Source: Paguma larvata (Eukaryota > Chordata > Mammalia > Carnivora > Viverridae). Taken from it: a stretch of DNA of 64,000 nucleotides. The notes below the pieces were generated by a model. That model was given only the letters and a program-made list of their open reading frames with translations. It was not told the origin of the DNA and ran no database searches. Positions within the stretch are counted from its first letter, which is position 1. Every line of letters starts with the position of its first letter. The translations under genes were made by a program, and so were the position numbers. The stretch is taken from positions 67,966,500-68,030,499 of the forward strand of contig CM057827.1 of the NCBI GenBank assembly GCA_030068075.1, in the 5' to 3' direction. Positions 24,859 through 37,040 of the stretch are shown here, one piece after another.

Positions 24859-24967
24859 CACTGGGAGCTGTCCTTTCAGCACCACAAAATTACTGCTTGA
24901 AGTTGCATTGCAGTTTTTTTTTTTTTTCCTTTATCACTGGGAGCTTTTCTTTCAGCACCACAACATT
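24859..24967 (+). repeat. Duplicated 33-base module in the 3'UTR
   Basis: Two copies start with CACTGGGAGCT and end with CAGCACCACAAnATT, at 24859-24891 and 24935-24967. They match at 30 of 33 positions, are offset by 76 bases and are separated by a spacer with a long T-run. They are unlike any interspersed repeat in the window, so this looks like a local segmental duplication. Confidence 0.8.
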
Positions 24968-25517
24968 GCACCTAGACTTTTTAAACGGCTGCCTTCCTCT
25001 TTGCACTGAAGACCAATTTCGTCTGCACTTCCAGTTATTGCTATTACCTGTAGGACTTTCAATCCTACTTCACCTCACCCACCCCACTCCTGAAACAGTT
25101 AAATGTATCTATTTCTGTGGAAGTCATTTTCTCATTGAATGATCAGAAACAAAGATAAATTCTAACCTGTAACGGCTCATTTCGACTCATTGCTTACAAT
25201 AGATCTAAGCTCTTTTTTCTGCTTATTCGACTCCTTCCAGCTTCCCATCACATCTGTAACAAACTTTTAAAATTATATTGCCACACCACCATGCACAGCC
25301 TACCTGCACAGTAGAGATAGATTATTCCATCGTATTCAGATGGTTAACAGAGGTTAGCAAGTCCTGTATTATATATTTATATCGCTTTCTAAGAAAGTGC
25401 ATATTAATGTTTACTTTAAGAATGTGTAAATGGTGCTATCAAGAATCTGATAAATTTTATCCCAGTTTTTTGTGTACCACTTCTAATGTATGAGATTTAT
25501 TTTTCTATTGGAAAAAA

Positions 25518-25523
25518 AATAAA
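25518..25523 (+). terminator. NOVA1: Candidate intermediate poly(A) signal
   Basis: AATAAA after an A-run, about 3.7 kb after the stop codon. Use would give a UTR that contains both the YCAY cluster and the 33-base duplicated module. Confidence 0.35.
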
Positions 25524-26340
25524 CAGTATGAAAGCATTAAATTGGTAGATTTTAGTAATTTAACAATGAATGGAATCCCTATGTTACAGGCCCTATCTTT
25601 CCTTGGAAATTTTAATGGTGGTAATAGGTTTCAACAAAGGTACTGATAATCACATTTTTTTAATCCATTCTTATATTGCATTCTTAATTCACGTGCTGAT
25701 TCCTCACTGAGTCCTTAAGTAAATTTTACTTACTGTAAGTCTTCTCCAAGTAGGGAATTTTTGCTTTCCAAGGCAGCAATTGAAAAGAGATGAAAATATA
25801 ATTTAATACGATTTACATCACAGACACGATTTGAGACCAGTTACTCTGTTAGTCGGAGAAATTCATCACTCATTAAATACAGGGCAAGCATGGCTATCCA
25901 TAATAATTTTGGGTGCAATGCAGTCTTAGAAATTTAATGTACACACTTTATTTAAATGAAGCAAACAGCCATATGAAATTGCACATGATTAGAAAGCAGA
26001 ATGAACTCATTTTGCCTCCTGCTTGGTTTCTCATAAACATGAATACATAATATTGTTATGCACTGTTGTTCATAGATGTCTTATTACATAAAGGGTAAGT
26101 ATCATATTACTTTAACAGATTATTTTCGGAATTCTGCATGTTATTTTTTGTTTCATCAGATATGTGCCCCAATAAAATAACATTTTTTCCAAAAAAAATG
26201 AAAGTATTAGAAAACTTGTCATGTTAATTTTGAAAAAAATGAAGTGTAGTACATATTACTAGATAGGATGTCATTCCACTGGTCTATATATTAAAAACAA
26301 AAAACTGTTCTTGAAAATTGAAGCATTACCTTGTGTAATT

Positions 26341-26372
26341 AATAAAGTAAACAAATCAGATTTGTAAATAAA
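26341..26372 (+). terminator. NOVA1: Candidate distal poly(A) signal pair
   Basis: Two AATAAA hexamers (26341-26346 and 26367-26372) lie 26 bases apart, followed by T-rich DNA around 26400-26418 that could act as a downstream element. The 3'UTR would be about 4.5 kb. Confidence 0.4.
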
Positions 26373-26399
26373 ATATTGTTTAAATCTAAAGTATTCAAT

Positions 26400-29300
26400 A
26401 TTTTGATTAGATTATTTTTTTAAGGAAAAATATTTAACGTGTATGTGCCGAATTTTTTTTTAAATAGTTTTTTATAATTGCAATGGAAGGGCAATTGTCT
26501 CATTACAAGTGGTACAGAAGCCAATACTTGGGTTACCATAGATATATAAACAAGTAAAACTGTGGAACAAGTTTTAAGCTCATTTTGGAAAAATACCAGT
26601 TCTGTAGAAATGCATATTTGTATTTGTTTCTCTAATAAATCTGCAAATAGCTTTAAACACAAATTAGTTTTAATTATTTAAATTATGAGTTCTTTTAAGT
26701 AACTTAACATCTGTTTTGCCTTACATTTGTGAAAACATTGTTTCATGGAAATTAATAGAGTCTTATTGTGAAAATCAAGGTAGGTCTGCATTTATTTTGA
26801 AAAGGCCAGGTATTTAGCATTCAAGTATGTTTACCTCTCTGAAATAACTAAGAAATTTTTACAAAAACTACACTTCCTCACCCCTCCCCAATCACATCAG
26901 TTTGGCCACTGCCTCAAACAATTAAAGGCCAATTTGTATCAGCTTTAATTCAGTATCAAAGAAAAGCACAAAATATAAGTGAAATCACGTGTTCAAATGG
27001 TTGATAATAAAAGATTATTTGATACAGATAACTGTCTTCTTTATATATAGTAATGAAGAAATTTGGACTTCTCTGAACCACAGTTACTCAATCTTCCTTA
27101 ATGTGATTTACACTTTATGATAGAAATTGTTGTATAAAATACATATATTTCCCTTGAATTGTGACTTTATAATAATTTATTTTGAAAATGTTTTAGGGTA
27201 AAATAGTCTCTATTTCTGTTACTAAACAATGTACAGTCCCCATTTTATAGAAACTACCTTTAGATGAAAACTATACTAAATACATACATATATATTTTTT
27301 AATTTTCTTTCTGCTTGAGCAGAAATGCTAAGCTTTGGATTAGGATTCAATTGAGTATTCCAATCTTGTTGAAGTACAAAGAGCATTCAAATTATAATGA
27401 AGTCTTTAGCTTTACCAATTTTATTAGGAAAATGTTTTGGGAGATCTGGCTTGTAAAAACTTAAAGCATTTTCTAAGAGTGTCATTCATTGGCTTATCCA
27501 ATTTTATACCTTTTGATCAATAACAAAAGTAGTGTTTCTGCCAATATTTAAGATGGTGAGTAATTATCTTACTTTTGTTCTTGAAAAGAATTATTGTAAC
27601 CTAAATTTCAAAATAATGACTTCTCAAAATTTCCACACTTTTATTGTAATATCATTTTTAAACAAATATTAATATATATCAAGTCTTTAGTAGACAAAAC
27701 TAATGTATTAATAATATTTCAATGTATTTACCAAAGCGTCTTGGATAGATTTTTTTATTTTAGGTTATTTACATATTTTACATTGCCTATATTAGGATAT
27801 AAGTGCTGGAAAAGGCTCAGTTTACAGAAGACCATGTACTTGTAATAAGACCAATCCATACTGAAATTTTATTGTAAAACCATTAATTTTGGGTTTAAAT
27901 CATAGGCAAGAATCTAATTGTAATTGTAAAAATCTTAGCAGGGTGCAAATTAACATCTCATTTTAAAACAGAAAAAAAAAAAAACAATTTCGAATCTAAT
28001 AAATTGAAACCTAATCAGATTTTCCAATATATCTTAGGATAAAAAGTAAAAACCTTCCCAAGTCAATTCTGAACAGGAATTTTGTGGAGTTCAAGTCCTT
28101 AGTAAAAAGTATTAATAAATTCACCACTTAGGTGACACAACCCTTAGAAGTTTTTAACATTTGTATCTTAACATCAAGATTATATGTAGTGGTTTTTTTG
28201 TGGGATGGCGGGGATATGTTTATGCACAGTCGAATAGAAAGAGAATAGAGGCAATTATCAGGACTGTTTGCATTCAAGTTACTTGTTCTATAAAAAATTA
28301 TTCAGAAGGCCAAATTCTCAATTAGTTATTTTCAGTGAGATTTCCTCATTGCTTTGCCAGTAGAGAAAAAAACCTTTGAGGTTGAACTTCCTCTGAAGTT
28401 TGACTTCATGAATTCTAGAAAGTGTTGCTTCTATATACACTACAAAGGCTTGCTCTAAATTAGAGAGCTTTATAAAATTCATTTTTATATTCAAACTCAT
28501 GAAACATTTTACACATCTAGCAGATAGCAAAATATAACTGTTCATTGTCTTAAGAACATACTTATAATTTCAAAGCTTTAAATAATCACTGATGTAGTTA
28601 TTTCTGAACATAAAAATTTAGTAAAAATTTAAAATCTTTTCTTAGGACTTTTTTAAAAAAAGTTTCCTTGTAATCTGTCCTATTTAGGAAATACTTCGTT
28701 TAAGATTAGTTAATTGAATAGCTTTAAAAAATTATACTTATCATTTGGCATCTCAATTTGTTTTAATTTTATGCATTAACTTTTACTCTTTAGAATAGTT
28801 TTCTCTAAATATTGAAGATATTTAAAGGTTGGATACATGATTATAATGATGCCTTTTTTTTTTAACTTTCTGGAAAGAATAATAGATACTGATGGATCCA
28901 GTCATTATCAGTATGCTAAAATAAATATCTTCTGGACAACCATTGAATCTGTTAAGCATTAGTTTTCATGTGGATTTTTTCATTGTGAAAAAGTCAGGTA
29001 TTCTAAATACGTAGCTCAGACAAAAATAGGGGGGAAATGGTGAAAGAAGGCAAAGCACTGGAGAAAGTCTTTCAAAGAGTGGCAAATAACCAAATCAGAG
29101 ATCTGAGGCAACCAAGGATACCTCATTCTGAAGCCTTGGCATTGCTCTTAGGCATACTATAGAGGTTGACGACAACATAAGATCATCTCTGTTATGCATT
29201 TTCATATTTTGTGGGCTTGTTATATCTTTGGTATTATTTTCAAATTAATACCATATTGATAGATCTCCTATAAGTGAAAAGCAAAGATAAACACTAATTA

Positions 29301-31427
29301 AATTACCAATGAAAAAAAAATAAAAATAAAAAAATAAATTACCAATGAAGTGGCACGTGAAATGTAATGATGCTGAAAAAACATATTATTGTATTACAAA
29401 GTACTGCCCCGATATCTTTATCATATCAATTATTTACAGATTTACACCCACTTTTTGATTATTTTCTTTCTTTTTTTCATTCATACTTGCAACACATTTT
29501 ATCCTGACATGAATAAATCATGGAGAAGAGGAACCTACACCAATTTTTAAATTTTAAAAACAGTATTATATTCAAGAGCAAAATATTAATAATAATAATG
29601 CAGATACAAAAATCCCTGTTTTTCTGAATAGTAAGTTATAACACTCAATTGTGATTATATATTCTGTATATATACTGTATATATACTGATTCTGGTTTTG
29701 AACTGAGAGTACATTATTTTCACTAGCAATAAAAATGCCATCTTGTCTGCAATAAAATAGTAAGACTGGTGTAATTAATTAGTTTATCATCCCTCTTTAT
29801 ATCACTTCAAATGTTTAAGAAAAACAAAGTTACAGTTAAAACATTATATTCATTATGATATTTTCCTTATTAACACAAGCTCTATTGCCATCAATGCTTA
29901 AGTATATTTAAAAGGTTGAACTTCTAAAATTAATTACACAGGTATCTACCTTTTCCCTCTCAAGCATTATTAGGAGAAGTATTTTCATTAATGATTTCCC
30001 AATATGTGGTGAGATTATAATTGATGGTTATATTATCTTCTGCCATATTCATAATATACTTTTATTCTTTAATTCTCACAATATTGTAAGGTATAGGTAT
30101 TAATTTTATCCCTATATCCTAGAAAATGGAAGTATATAAACTGCTGAGTTATTCCACTAAAATAGAATTAGTAAATTGAGGATTTATCCCATTATACTGA
30201 GAACATAAAGATTTAAAATTTATAAATTAAAATTATAAAGAAAATGTATTAGAATATATTAAATAGTAACTTTAACACAAGTTGTGTTTTTTTTTTCCAA
30301 AATGTTTACCTAGTCTGAAACTCAGAATCATAACTTTCATATAAAGCAAAACACACTAGTAAGCATGTTTCCATTTCAATTGTATTATGAGGCTACACAG
30401 CACATGTTGCTTCTTTGGATACTTTGAAAAGTGGAGAAATAAAGCCATAAGCTTTTTGAGAACTAAAGCATTTTTATGGGAATAACACACTTAAGCAATT
30501 GGAATGACATGTTAGAGAATTATGGAATTACTTGGGATAAGTGTGTATTTCCTCATCTGTCCAATGCATGATTACTTTTGTGGCCCTAGAGAAAATTCGT
30601 ATTATTTCATTTTGAGGGCTCACAAGATGCAATTTACTGCAGAGTTTCAAAGCTATTTCTAAGTCATATTGTTGGTCAGCTTTGTTCTTAGAAGTTAAAA
30701 TTTTTTTCACTTGGTGTTTTTTTCAATTAATAAATATAAATTTTTCAAACTACCAAAGAATGCATGTGATATGCACATGCAAATGCAAATGATGGGAAGT
30801 TTAATAACATTAACATGGATAGTTTATCTTCTAAAGACCTGTGGGGAAGAAAGTGAGTTAATATATATATTCAGAATGTGTTTAAAATTTATTTAGAAAG
30901 TGCACATTTTAAAACCAAAAGAACATTAATTCACATCAATATTAACTTGAATAAACAGTAGCTCTTTGGAAAAATAAATGACCTCGTATGGAATTTATAT
31001 CCCAATTTCTTTCAAGACACATGAGAGTACTAATACTTTGTTTCTTGACAGTTCTGTTGGTGACCTCAATTTTCAAGTATTCATTTATAAGAAGCATTTT
31101 GTCATATTTTTAAAATTTATTGAATTCCAATGTACTAAATTATATTTATTGTATAAAAATAAATTAATATGTTCTTATAAATAAAAAGTTATGTGTTATT
31201 AAAAAGTTATAAGTGAAATTTTATGAGAGACTAGCTTTAAAACATGAGTAAGATCTAAGGGAAATTTAAAAAAAATTCTGCAGTAATAATTCTCAGTCTG
31301 TCATTTGTTGTCCATCCTTTTTCTAAGTGGCAAGAATGTTAAAAATATATGGCAATATCCATATCTGGTATAAACTGAAATTAATAGTTTATCATTTTTT
31401 CTAGTTTCCTCAATGGTCAAATGCATT
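26400..31427. other. Repeat-poor flank downstream of NOVA1
   Basis: No gene and no SINE. Sequence is AT-rich. The only insertion seen is the 21-base A-rich tract between 15-base repeats at 29299-29349. The longest ORFs (80 codons at 26420-26662, 75 codons at 28318-28545, both minus) have no recognisable content. Confidence 0.6.
29299..29349 (+). mobile_element. Orphan poly(A) insertion flanked by a perfect TSD
   Basis: TAAATTACCAATGAA occurs at 29299-29313 and again at 29335-29349, separated by an A-rich tract with scattered T. This is the structure left by an L1-mediated insertion so truncated that only its tail remains. Confidence 0.7.
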
Positions 31428-31646
31428 TTTAAAAAATTTTTTAACGTTTTTATTTATTTCTGAGAGACATAGAGACAGAGCACGAGTGGGGGAGGGACAG
31501 AGAGAGAGGGAGACACAGAATCTGAAGCAGGCTCCAGGCTCTGAGCCATCAGCACAGAGCCCGATGCGGGGCTCAAACTCACAGACCATGAGATCATGAC
31601 CTGAGTTGAAGTCGGCCGCCTAACGGACTGAGCCACCCAGGCGCCC
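31428..31646 (-). mobile_element. Felid SINE, well preserved
   Basis: Full-length copy in reverse ('TTAACGTTTTTATTTATTTC' start, 'GAGCCACCCAGGCGCCCC' end). TSD CAAATGCATT at 31418 and 31647. Confidence 0.97.
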
Positions 31647-32422
31647 CAAATGCATTCTTTATATACATCATCTTTCCTTATTTATTAATGAAAACAGTTG
31701 TGAGAATCCAATTAACTCTGTCATCGCCAACTTAATCATCACAATTAACAAATCCAAAGATACTTGTTTCTTTGTATGATAATTGCAACACTTAAAATTT
31801 TAAGTCCTGGAAGTGCTGAATTGTTTTTGATATCACATTCCTTATATTAAATGTTGTTTTCAATTTCAAAATTAGACTTAATATTTCCTAACTTTTTCAT
31901 CAGATGCTGCTGCTTTCCAGTTAGAAAGTAACCTTTGCGTATTCACTATTAATAATATATTTATTTTCATAGGTCTTTAGGAAAAGTAAAAGTATATAAT
32001 CACTGAAAATGCTTCTTATAAAACATTCTGTTTGCCTTACACTTTAGAGTGATAACAAAAATTTTAGGATTAGTGTGGCCATTCAGTCATAGGATAAATG
32101 TTCTCTTCTCTAAAATAATAATTATCCCTCAATAGCATGTCCTACTAGGAAAATTACAATTATTTAAATCTCGAATAAAAGTCTTACTGCTTGCACCTTG
32201 CTCTCCAAATGAAAAGACACATAAGTCATTTGATTAGATCCTCCAAGTTTTATTCTTCCCTAAAGCAGAACTAGGATATCCAAGGCAAAATGTATAGTTT
32301 GTCTATTCTAATGTGGATTGAAATCAATTCTCCAGAATAAATGATATCTAAAATGAATCATGGTTAAAAATTTAAAAGTTATACATAGAATTCCATAATC
32401 TCAAAATAAAAGCAGTAAATGT

Positions 32423-32595
32423 TAGGGATGCCTGGGTGGCTCAGTTAAGTTTCTGACTTCAGCTTAGGTCATGACCTCACGGTTCATGTGTTAGAAGCCT
32501 AGTCTGGCTCTGTGCTGACAGCTCAGATCCCGGAGCTTACTTCAGATTCTGTGTCTCCATCTCTCTCTCTGCCCCTCCCCCACGTGTGTTTTCTA

Positions 32596-32652
<57 letters not shown>

Positions 32653-32696
32653 CACACACACATACACACAAATAAATAAACATTTGGGCATAAAAA
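32423..32696 (+). mobile_element. Felid SINE with expanded (TC)n(CA)n
   Basis: 'GGGATGCCTGGGTGGCTCAG' head and a short internal deletion after CTCAG. The CT-rich region has expanded into about 12 TC units and 25 CA units (32595-32672), lengthening the element to 274 bases. TSD AAAGCAGTAAATGT at 32409 and 32697. Confidence 0.97.
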
Positions 32697-33537
32697 AAAG
32701 CAGTAAATGTCAGTGTGCTTTGTTTCATAATTAGGAAAAAGTTTTGTGACTCTTCTTAAGAAGTTGTTTTTATTATCAGAAGTTTTAACTAAAGAACATC
32801 AACTAGAGAATATAAATCCAAACAAAGCATGATATAGAGGGAAAGGGCCTTAGAGGAGATAAACAGAGATTTGAATCTTAGCTTCACTTCTACTCTTACT
32901 GAACATTTTGTAGATGTCATTATCATACGTACAACATGAAAATCACAATTACCTCAGGATATAAAAATTAAATGGGTTGTTTCTTTTAAATACCGAGCTC
33001 TCAGGCCCTAAATTCAACCTCAAGGAGAGGAGAGATTTTCAATAAATATCAATTGCCTCTAAAAATAAAGGGAAATCAAACCCTAGTAAAGTGTGTGAAT
33101 ACACTTTACAAAATATATGAGCATAAAGAAACCTAAGATACAGACCTAAATTTGAAAACTTAGATCAAATGCCTACATACAATACAAACAAAAAGAGGCA
33201 TTAAATATTCTCTCATATCCATTTGTTTGTTACCCTTCCATCTGAGTGATCCGGTAAAGGTATTACAACAGATTTTTATTAAATTGTTAAGAGAAATACT
33301 TCCATTGAGTAAAAAAAAAAGAAACAGCTACAATTTCTTAAATTAATCAAGAGTTGAAAAAATTGTATAAAGATATCAATTCTTAATCTTGGCTTATTAA
33401 TGGGATGAAATTAGAATCCTAGTTACAGGCACAAGAGAATGTTTATGAACACTTAAGGAAAACGCTTTTTAAATTATTTTTCTTTGCCCATAAACTTCGA
33501 TGAGTAAATGGGAGAAAATGAACTCTTAAAATATTCT
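32697..33537. other. Intergenic DNA, nothing recognised
   Basis: AT-rich single-copy-looking DNA between two SINEs. Confidence 0.5.
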
Positions 33538-33549
33538 AAAAGTTTATTA

Positions 33550-33761
33550 CAGGGGCTCCTGGGTGGCTCAGTCGGTTAAGGGGCCGACTTCAGCTCAGTT
33601 CATGATCTCACGGTCTGTGGGTTCGAGCCCCGCGTCAGGCTCTGTGCTGACAGCTCAGAGCCTGGAGCCTGCTTCGGGTTCTGTGTCTCCCTCTCTCTCT
33701 TCCCTTCCTCTGCTCATGCTCAGTCTCTATGGCTCTCAAAAGTAAATAAATGTTAAAATTT
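33550..33761 (+). mobile_element. Felid SINE
   Basis: 'GGGGCTCCTGGGTGGCTCAG' head, intact tRNA-like part ('GGTTCGAGCCCCGCGTCAGG'), CT-rich stretch, AAATAAATG tail. TSD AAAAGTTTATTA at 33538 and 33762. Confidence 0.97.
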
Positions 33762-33774
33762 AAAAGTTTATTAT

Positions 33775-36500
33775 AGAAAATCTTCCAATGCTTACAAAGA
33801 CCTGATGAAATTAAATAAACAGTGGCATTTAATGACTTTATTTGAGATAGTAAGTTCATTGAAATGACAACTTTATCAACTGATTGTTAATTAAGTCTTA
33901 TTTAAATTTAAATCTTTCATTAACCTCTCCAGAAAATGAACAAAACCTTGCTGCTTTACCATGTAAAGAAAAGAATAAGTAATGAAGAATTAGAAACTCA
34001 TTAATAATTGTACTAGGTTGAGCATTAACAAAATTTGACTAATGTCTCACCAAAAATTTTTGTATGGTTAGTGCTTGATGTTTTATATTTCAAATAAATA
34101 ATTTCCCTGTAAATTATTTTTTAACTTATTATCTTATCTTCAGAAAAGTTAACACATAACAAAATCAAAATCTTTATTTTATGTTCAAAACTCTTTATAT
34201 TTAGACCTATATATTTAACAGGTTTAGTGCATATGCCTTATTTAAAGTAAAAAGAAATTTCATTTGGAAAATTTTTATGAAATAAGTATCTACTTCTAAG
34301 AAAAAAACTCTTGAAAGCTAATGAAAGAATTCCGAGTTATGCCTTGCTTCCTTAATGGAAGAATTGTAAGAAAGCAGATAAAAATCAGGTCATTAGAAGA
34401 TGGCAAATGGTCAAAGATAAGTTACACAATAGGGAAAACGGGAAGAATTTTTGGCAGTCTTCGTGGAGTATATTTTGTGGGATAATTTTATCCATACGGC
34501 ATTCCACAGAGTGTATTTACTGCTTACATAGATAATTAAGGTCTTAAGAATTCAGCAGATTCCCACACTTTTACAACAAGATTATAACTTACCCTAGAGT
34601 TAACAAAGTGCTTTGAAATTGCATCAATTTTAACTTTTTTCTTTACAATAACTCCTTGAAATGGCAGAATCAGTATCAAATTTAATGTTCTTTCCTTAAG
34701 CTATGTGAATGATTTACCCAATTTCAATAATGGAGATAAAGTCACAGCAGACACTACTGTTTATTCATTGTGAGGATTTTAACATACACTACATTGCTTT
34801 TGACGATATTCAAAGGTAGCTCTTGGGTGGTTGAAAATCCCTTTTAGAATTTAGAAGTTCTGCTCAGGTTTCCTCACCAGAGTAAAAACAGAAAGTGAAG
34901 TAATTTGGACAATCCACAGGAAAAATTGGCACTCCAATTAGTATTAAGTGGGCTTATAAATCCTCAAAATAAATGTCACTTCAGTCATACCTACTGGTTG
35001 TGGGATATTCAAAACTCCAATGGAAAAAGTATTTTTAAAGCACTCATTACCCCATCTATTTTGAACAATCAATACCTTTGCTGAAATTGGCTCTTACGTT
35101 TAGTTCCCATATTTGAGTAAGAAGCAATCATCATTATGCACATGATTTGGCATACAGGCAAAGATTTAAAACATGTTTCAATGCTTTTTTTTTTTCCTGC
35201 TAAAATGTGTGGTTTTATTATGGACATAATGTGTTACCAGTGTGGTAGAAATCTGACTACAAAATTTATATCATCTAAAGTTGTTTTTGAAAGGTATACA
35301 AAATGGAAACTCAAGGACACAAAATTGCTTTTCCACTCTGGGCAAGAGTTATTCACTGTAAAGTATGTATCAAGCACTATATAGAGGTTAACCAAAATGA
35401 TATTCAGCATAACATATTATAAGAGCCTAGCTCTCTAGGGTAAAAGGAAAGTATATCTGCTGTCATTAAAATGTTTCCTAAGACCAATTGTAATGGTAAA
35501 GAAGCAAACCTTAGGGATGTAAGGAAGGCACAAAACATATATACAAACATAAGCAAGGCATTGTTAATAACTCTCAATATTTGAAAACAAGATTTTAATA
35601 ATTGAATAGTTTTTTATTCTCATTACATTGAAATATTAACAAGAGTAATCTCAGAGAATTTTACTTGCTATGGTCTTTAAAGCATTAAATTGAATATTGT
35701 GATAAATGTTCAAAATGCACTGTTTTTCAAATGGTAAGAAAGGGTCTCTGAATAAAAATAAGTCTATAGATATACAGTTAATGGGGTAAAAAGGAAATGA
35801 ATTATTCTCAAATTAAACTGTGAAGCCTAGTTTATTTAAGCTTATTACTATTTCTGGTGTGTAATAAGCAATGGGAAGCATCTTAATCATTTTTGGTAGG
35901 TGATTATATTCATTAGGAAGATAGAAAAAGAACATGAATGTTCTATAACCTAGATATACAAAAATCACTTTAAAAATTATCTCTTAATACATTAATGTAA
36001 TGTAGCGACCATCTCGTGTTATCCTTGCCAACAAAGATAGTTTTGAAACATAACGTAGTTTCAAAAGTGATTTATATAACAGAATATGGAATTCTAAACA
36101 GTCTATAGGAAATGCAGTAAAAATGAATTATAGATAGTGACCCTAAATAAAGGATTATCATATATCAAATATTTTTAAGAGTTAACTCTGAAGAGAAAAC
36201 TATTTTTTAACTCTGTGAAATTTCAACCATGATTTTAAAAGAAGGAGGTGATTTTGAAGGAATTGGTTTATTTGTGATTCAGAACGTTTTCAGTCTCATT
36301 CTTTGGGTATTTAAAAATGAAAATTCTCAATGTAAAGTTTAGAGACACTTTCTTTGATTCAGGAGAAATATATTTTTTTACTTCTAAAGGGCTTACGAGA
36401 ATACCAGCATTTCAATTCCAAGACCTATGCTTACTGATCTAATTAGGGAATTTTTTAAATTTTCATTTATTAACTATATTAAAATTATATGTCTAGTTGG
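33775..36500. other. Intergenic AT-rich DNA, no gene or repeat recognised
   Basis: The 82-codon ORF at 35136-35384 has no recognisable domain. No SINE is present. Confidence 0.5.
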
Positions 36501-36539
36501 TTACTACATAATGTAAGGAAACACCTTTTATTATGGTAA

Positions 36540-37040
36540 TAAGACAGAAAAGCCATTCCATCGAAATGTACATGAAAAGAATGACCCAACCTTATATTTG
36601 TTGCTGTTAGTTTTCTCTAACTTCTCTGTCTGGTGAACATTCAGTAGGGAAAATTGCATATACATGAACAATATGAAATATGGGCCCGGCATATTGAGGG
36701 AAACAGCCACTCCACACCATGGGCAGCGAGAAGACTTGAAGATGAACTTCCGGATGCATAGGACAAAGACGAAGATGACAGAGCCACCTTACATTTGCAT
36801 TTTACCCCACAGAGTGCAATTATCTCATTTCACTTCCCATAATCCTCTTTTAAAGCAGCAAAATTCACTTAAGTTAAACAAAATGAAAGTTTAAAATATA
36901 TATCCCACGTTGTAGATTTTTCTAAAGCATCAAACAAAAAAAAAATCTGCTTTCAAAATCTAGGCCGTAAATTCGATTCTTTCGAATTTACGCACTGCTA
37001 TTAATTTTACGCTGTTTTTAGAAAAGCCTTGATAAGAAAA
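36540..37040. promoter_or_regulatory. Candidate noncoding regulatory block with CpG hairpin
   Basis: A SINE-free segment with several CpGs in an otherwise CpG-poor flank. It contains a perfect 11-base inverted repeat, CGTAAATTCGA (36966-36976) and TCGAATTTACG (36982-36992), around a 5-base loop, and another TTTACG at about 37006. Function is inferred only from structure and composition. Confidence 0.3.

Larger units (their letters stand above)
21835..26390 (+). other. NOVA1: NOVA1 3' untranslated region (end inferred)
   Basis: The sequence after TGA is AT-rich, lacks any recognised transposon and contains several AATAAA hexamers: 22423-22428, 23245-23250, 25518-25523, 26171-26176, 26341-26346 and 26367-26372. 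The downstream limit is set at the last of the closely spaced signals. This is inference, because no transcript data are available here. A Pumilio-type UGUAAAUA lies at 21979-21986, a let-7-seed complement CTACCTC at 23258-23264, and a YCAY cluster at 23866-24007. Long 3'UTRs are typical of neuronal RNA-binding-protein genes. Confidence 0.7.

Noticed and set aside
24630..25142. 170-codon ORF on the + strand within the NOVA1 3'UTR region
   Set aside because: It includes a homopolymer T-run giving a Phe-rich stretch and the duplicated module, has no recognisable domain and lies in a 3'UTR. A chance open frame is more likely than a gene.
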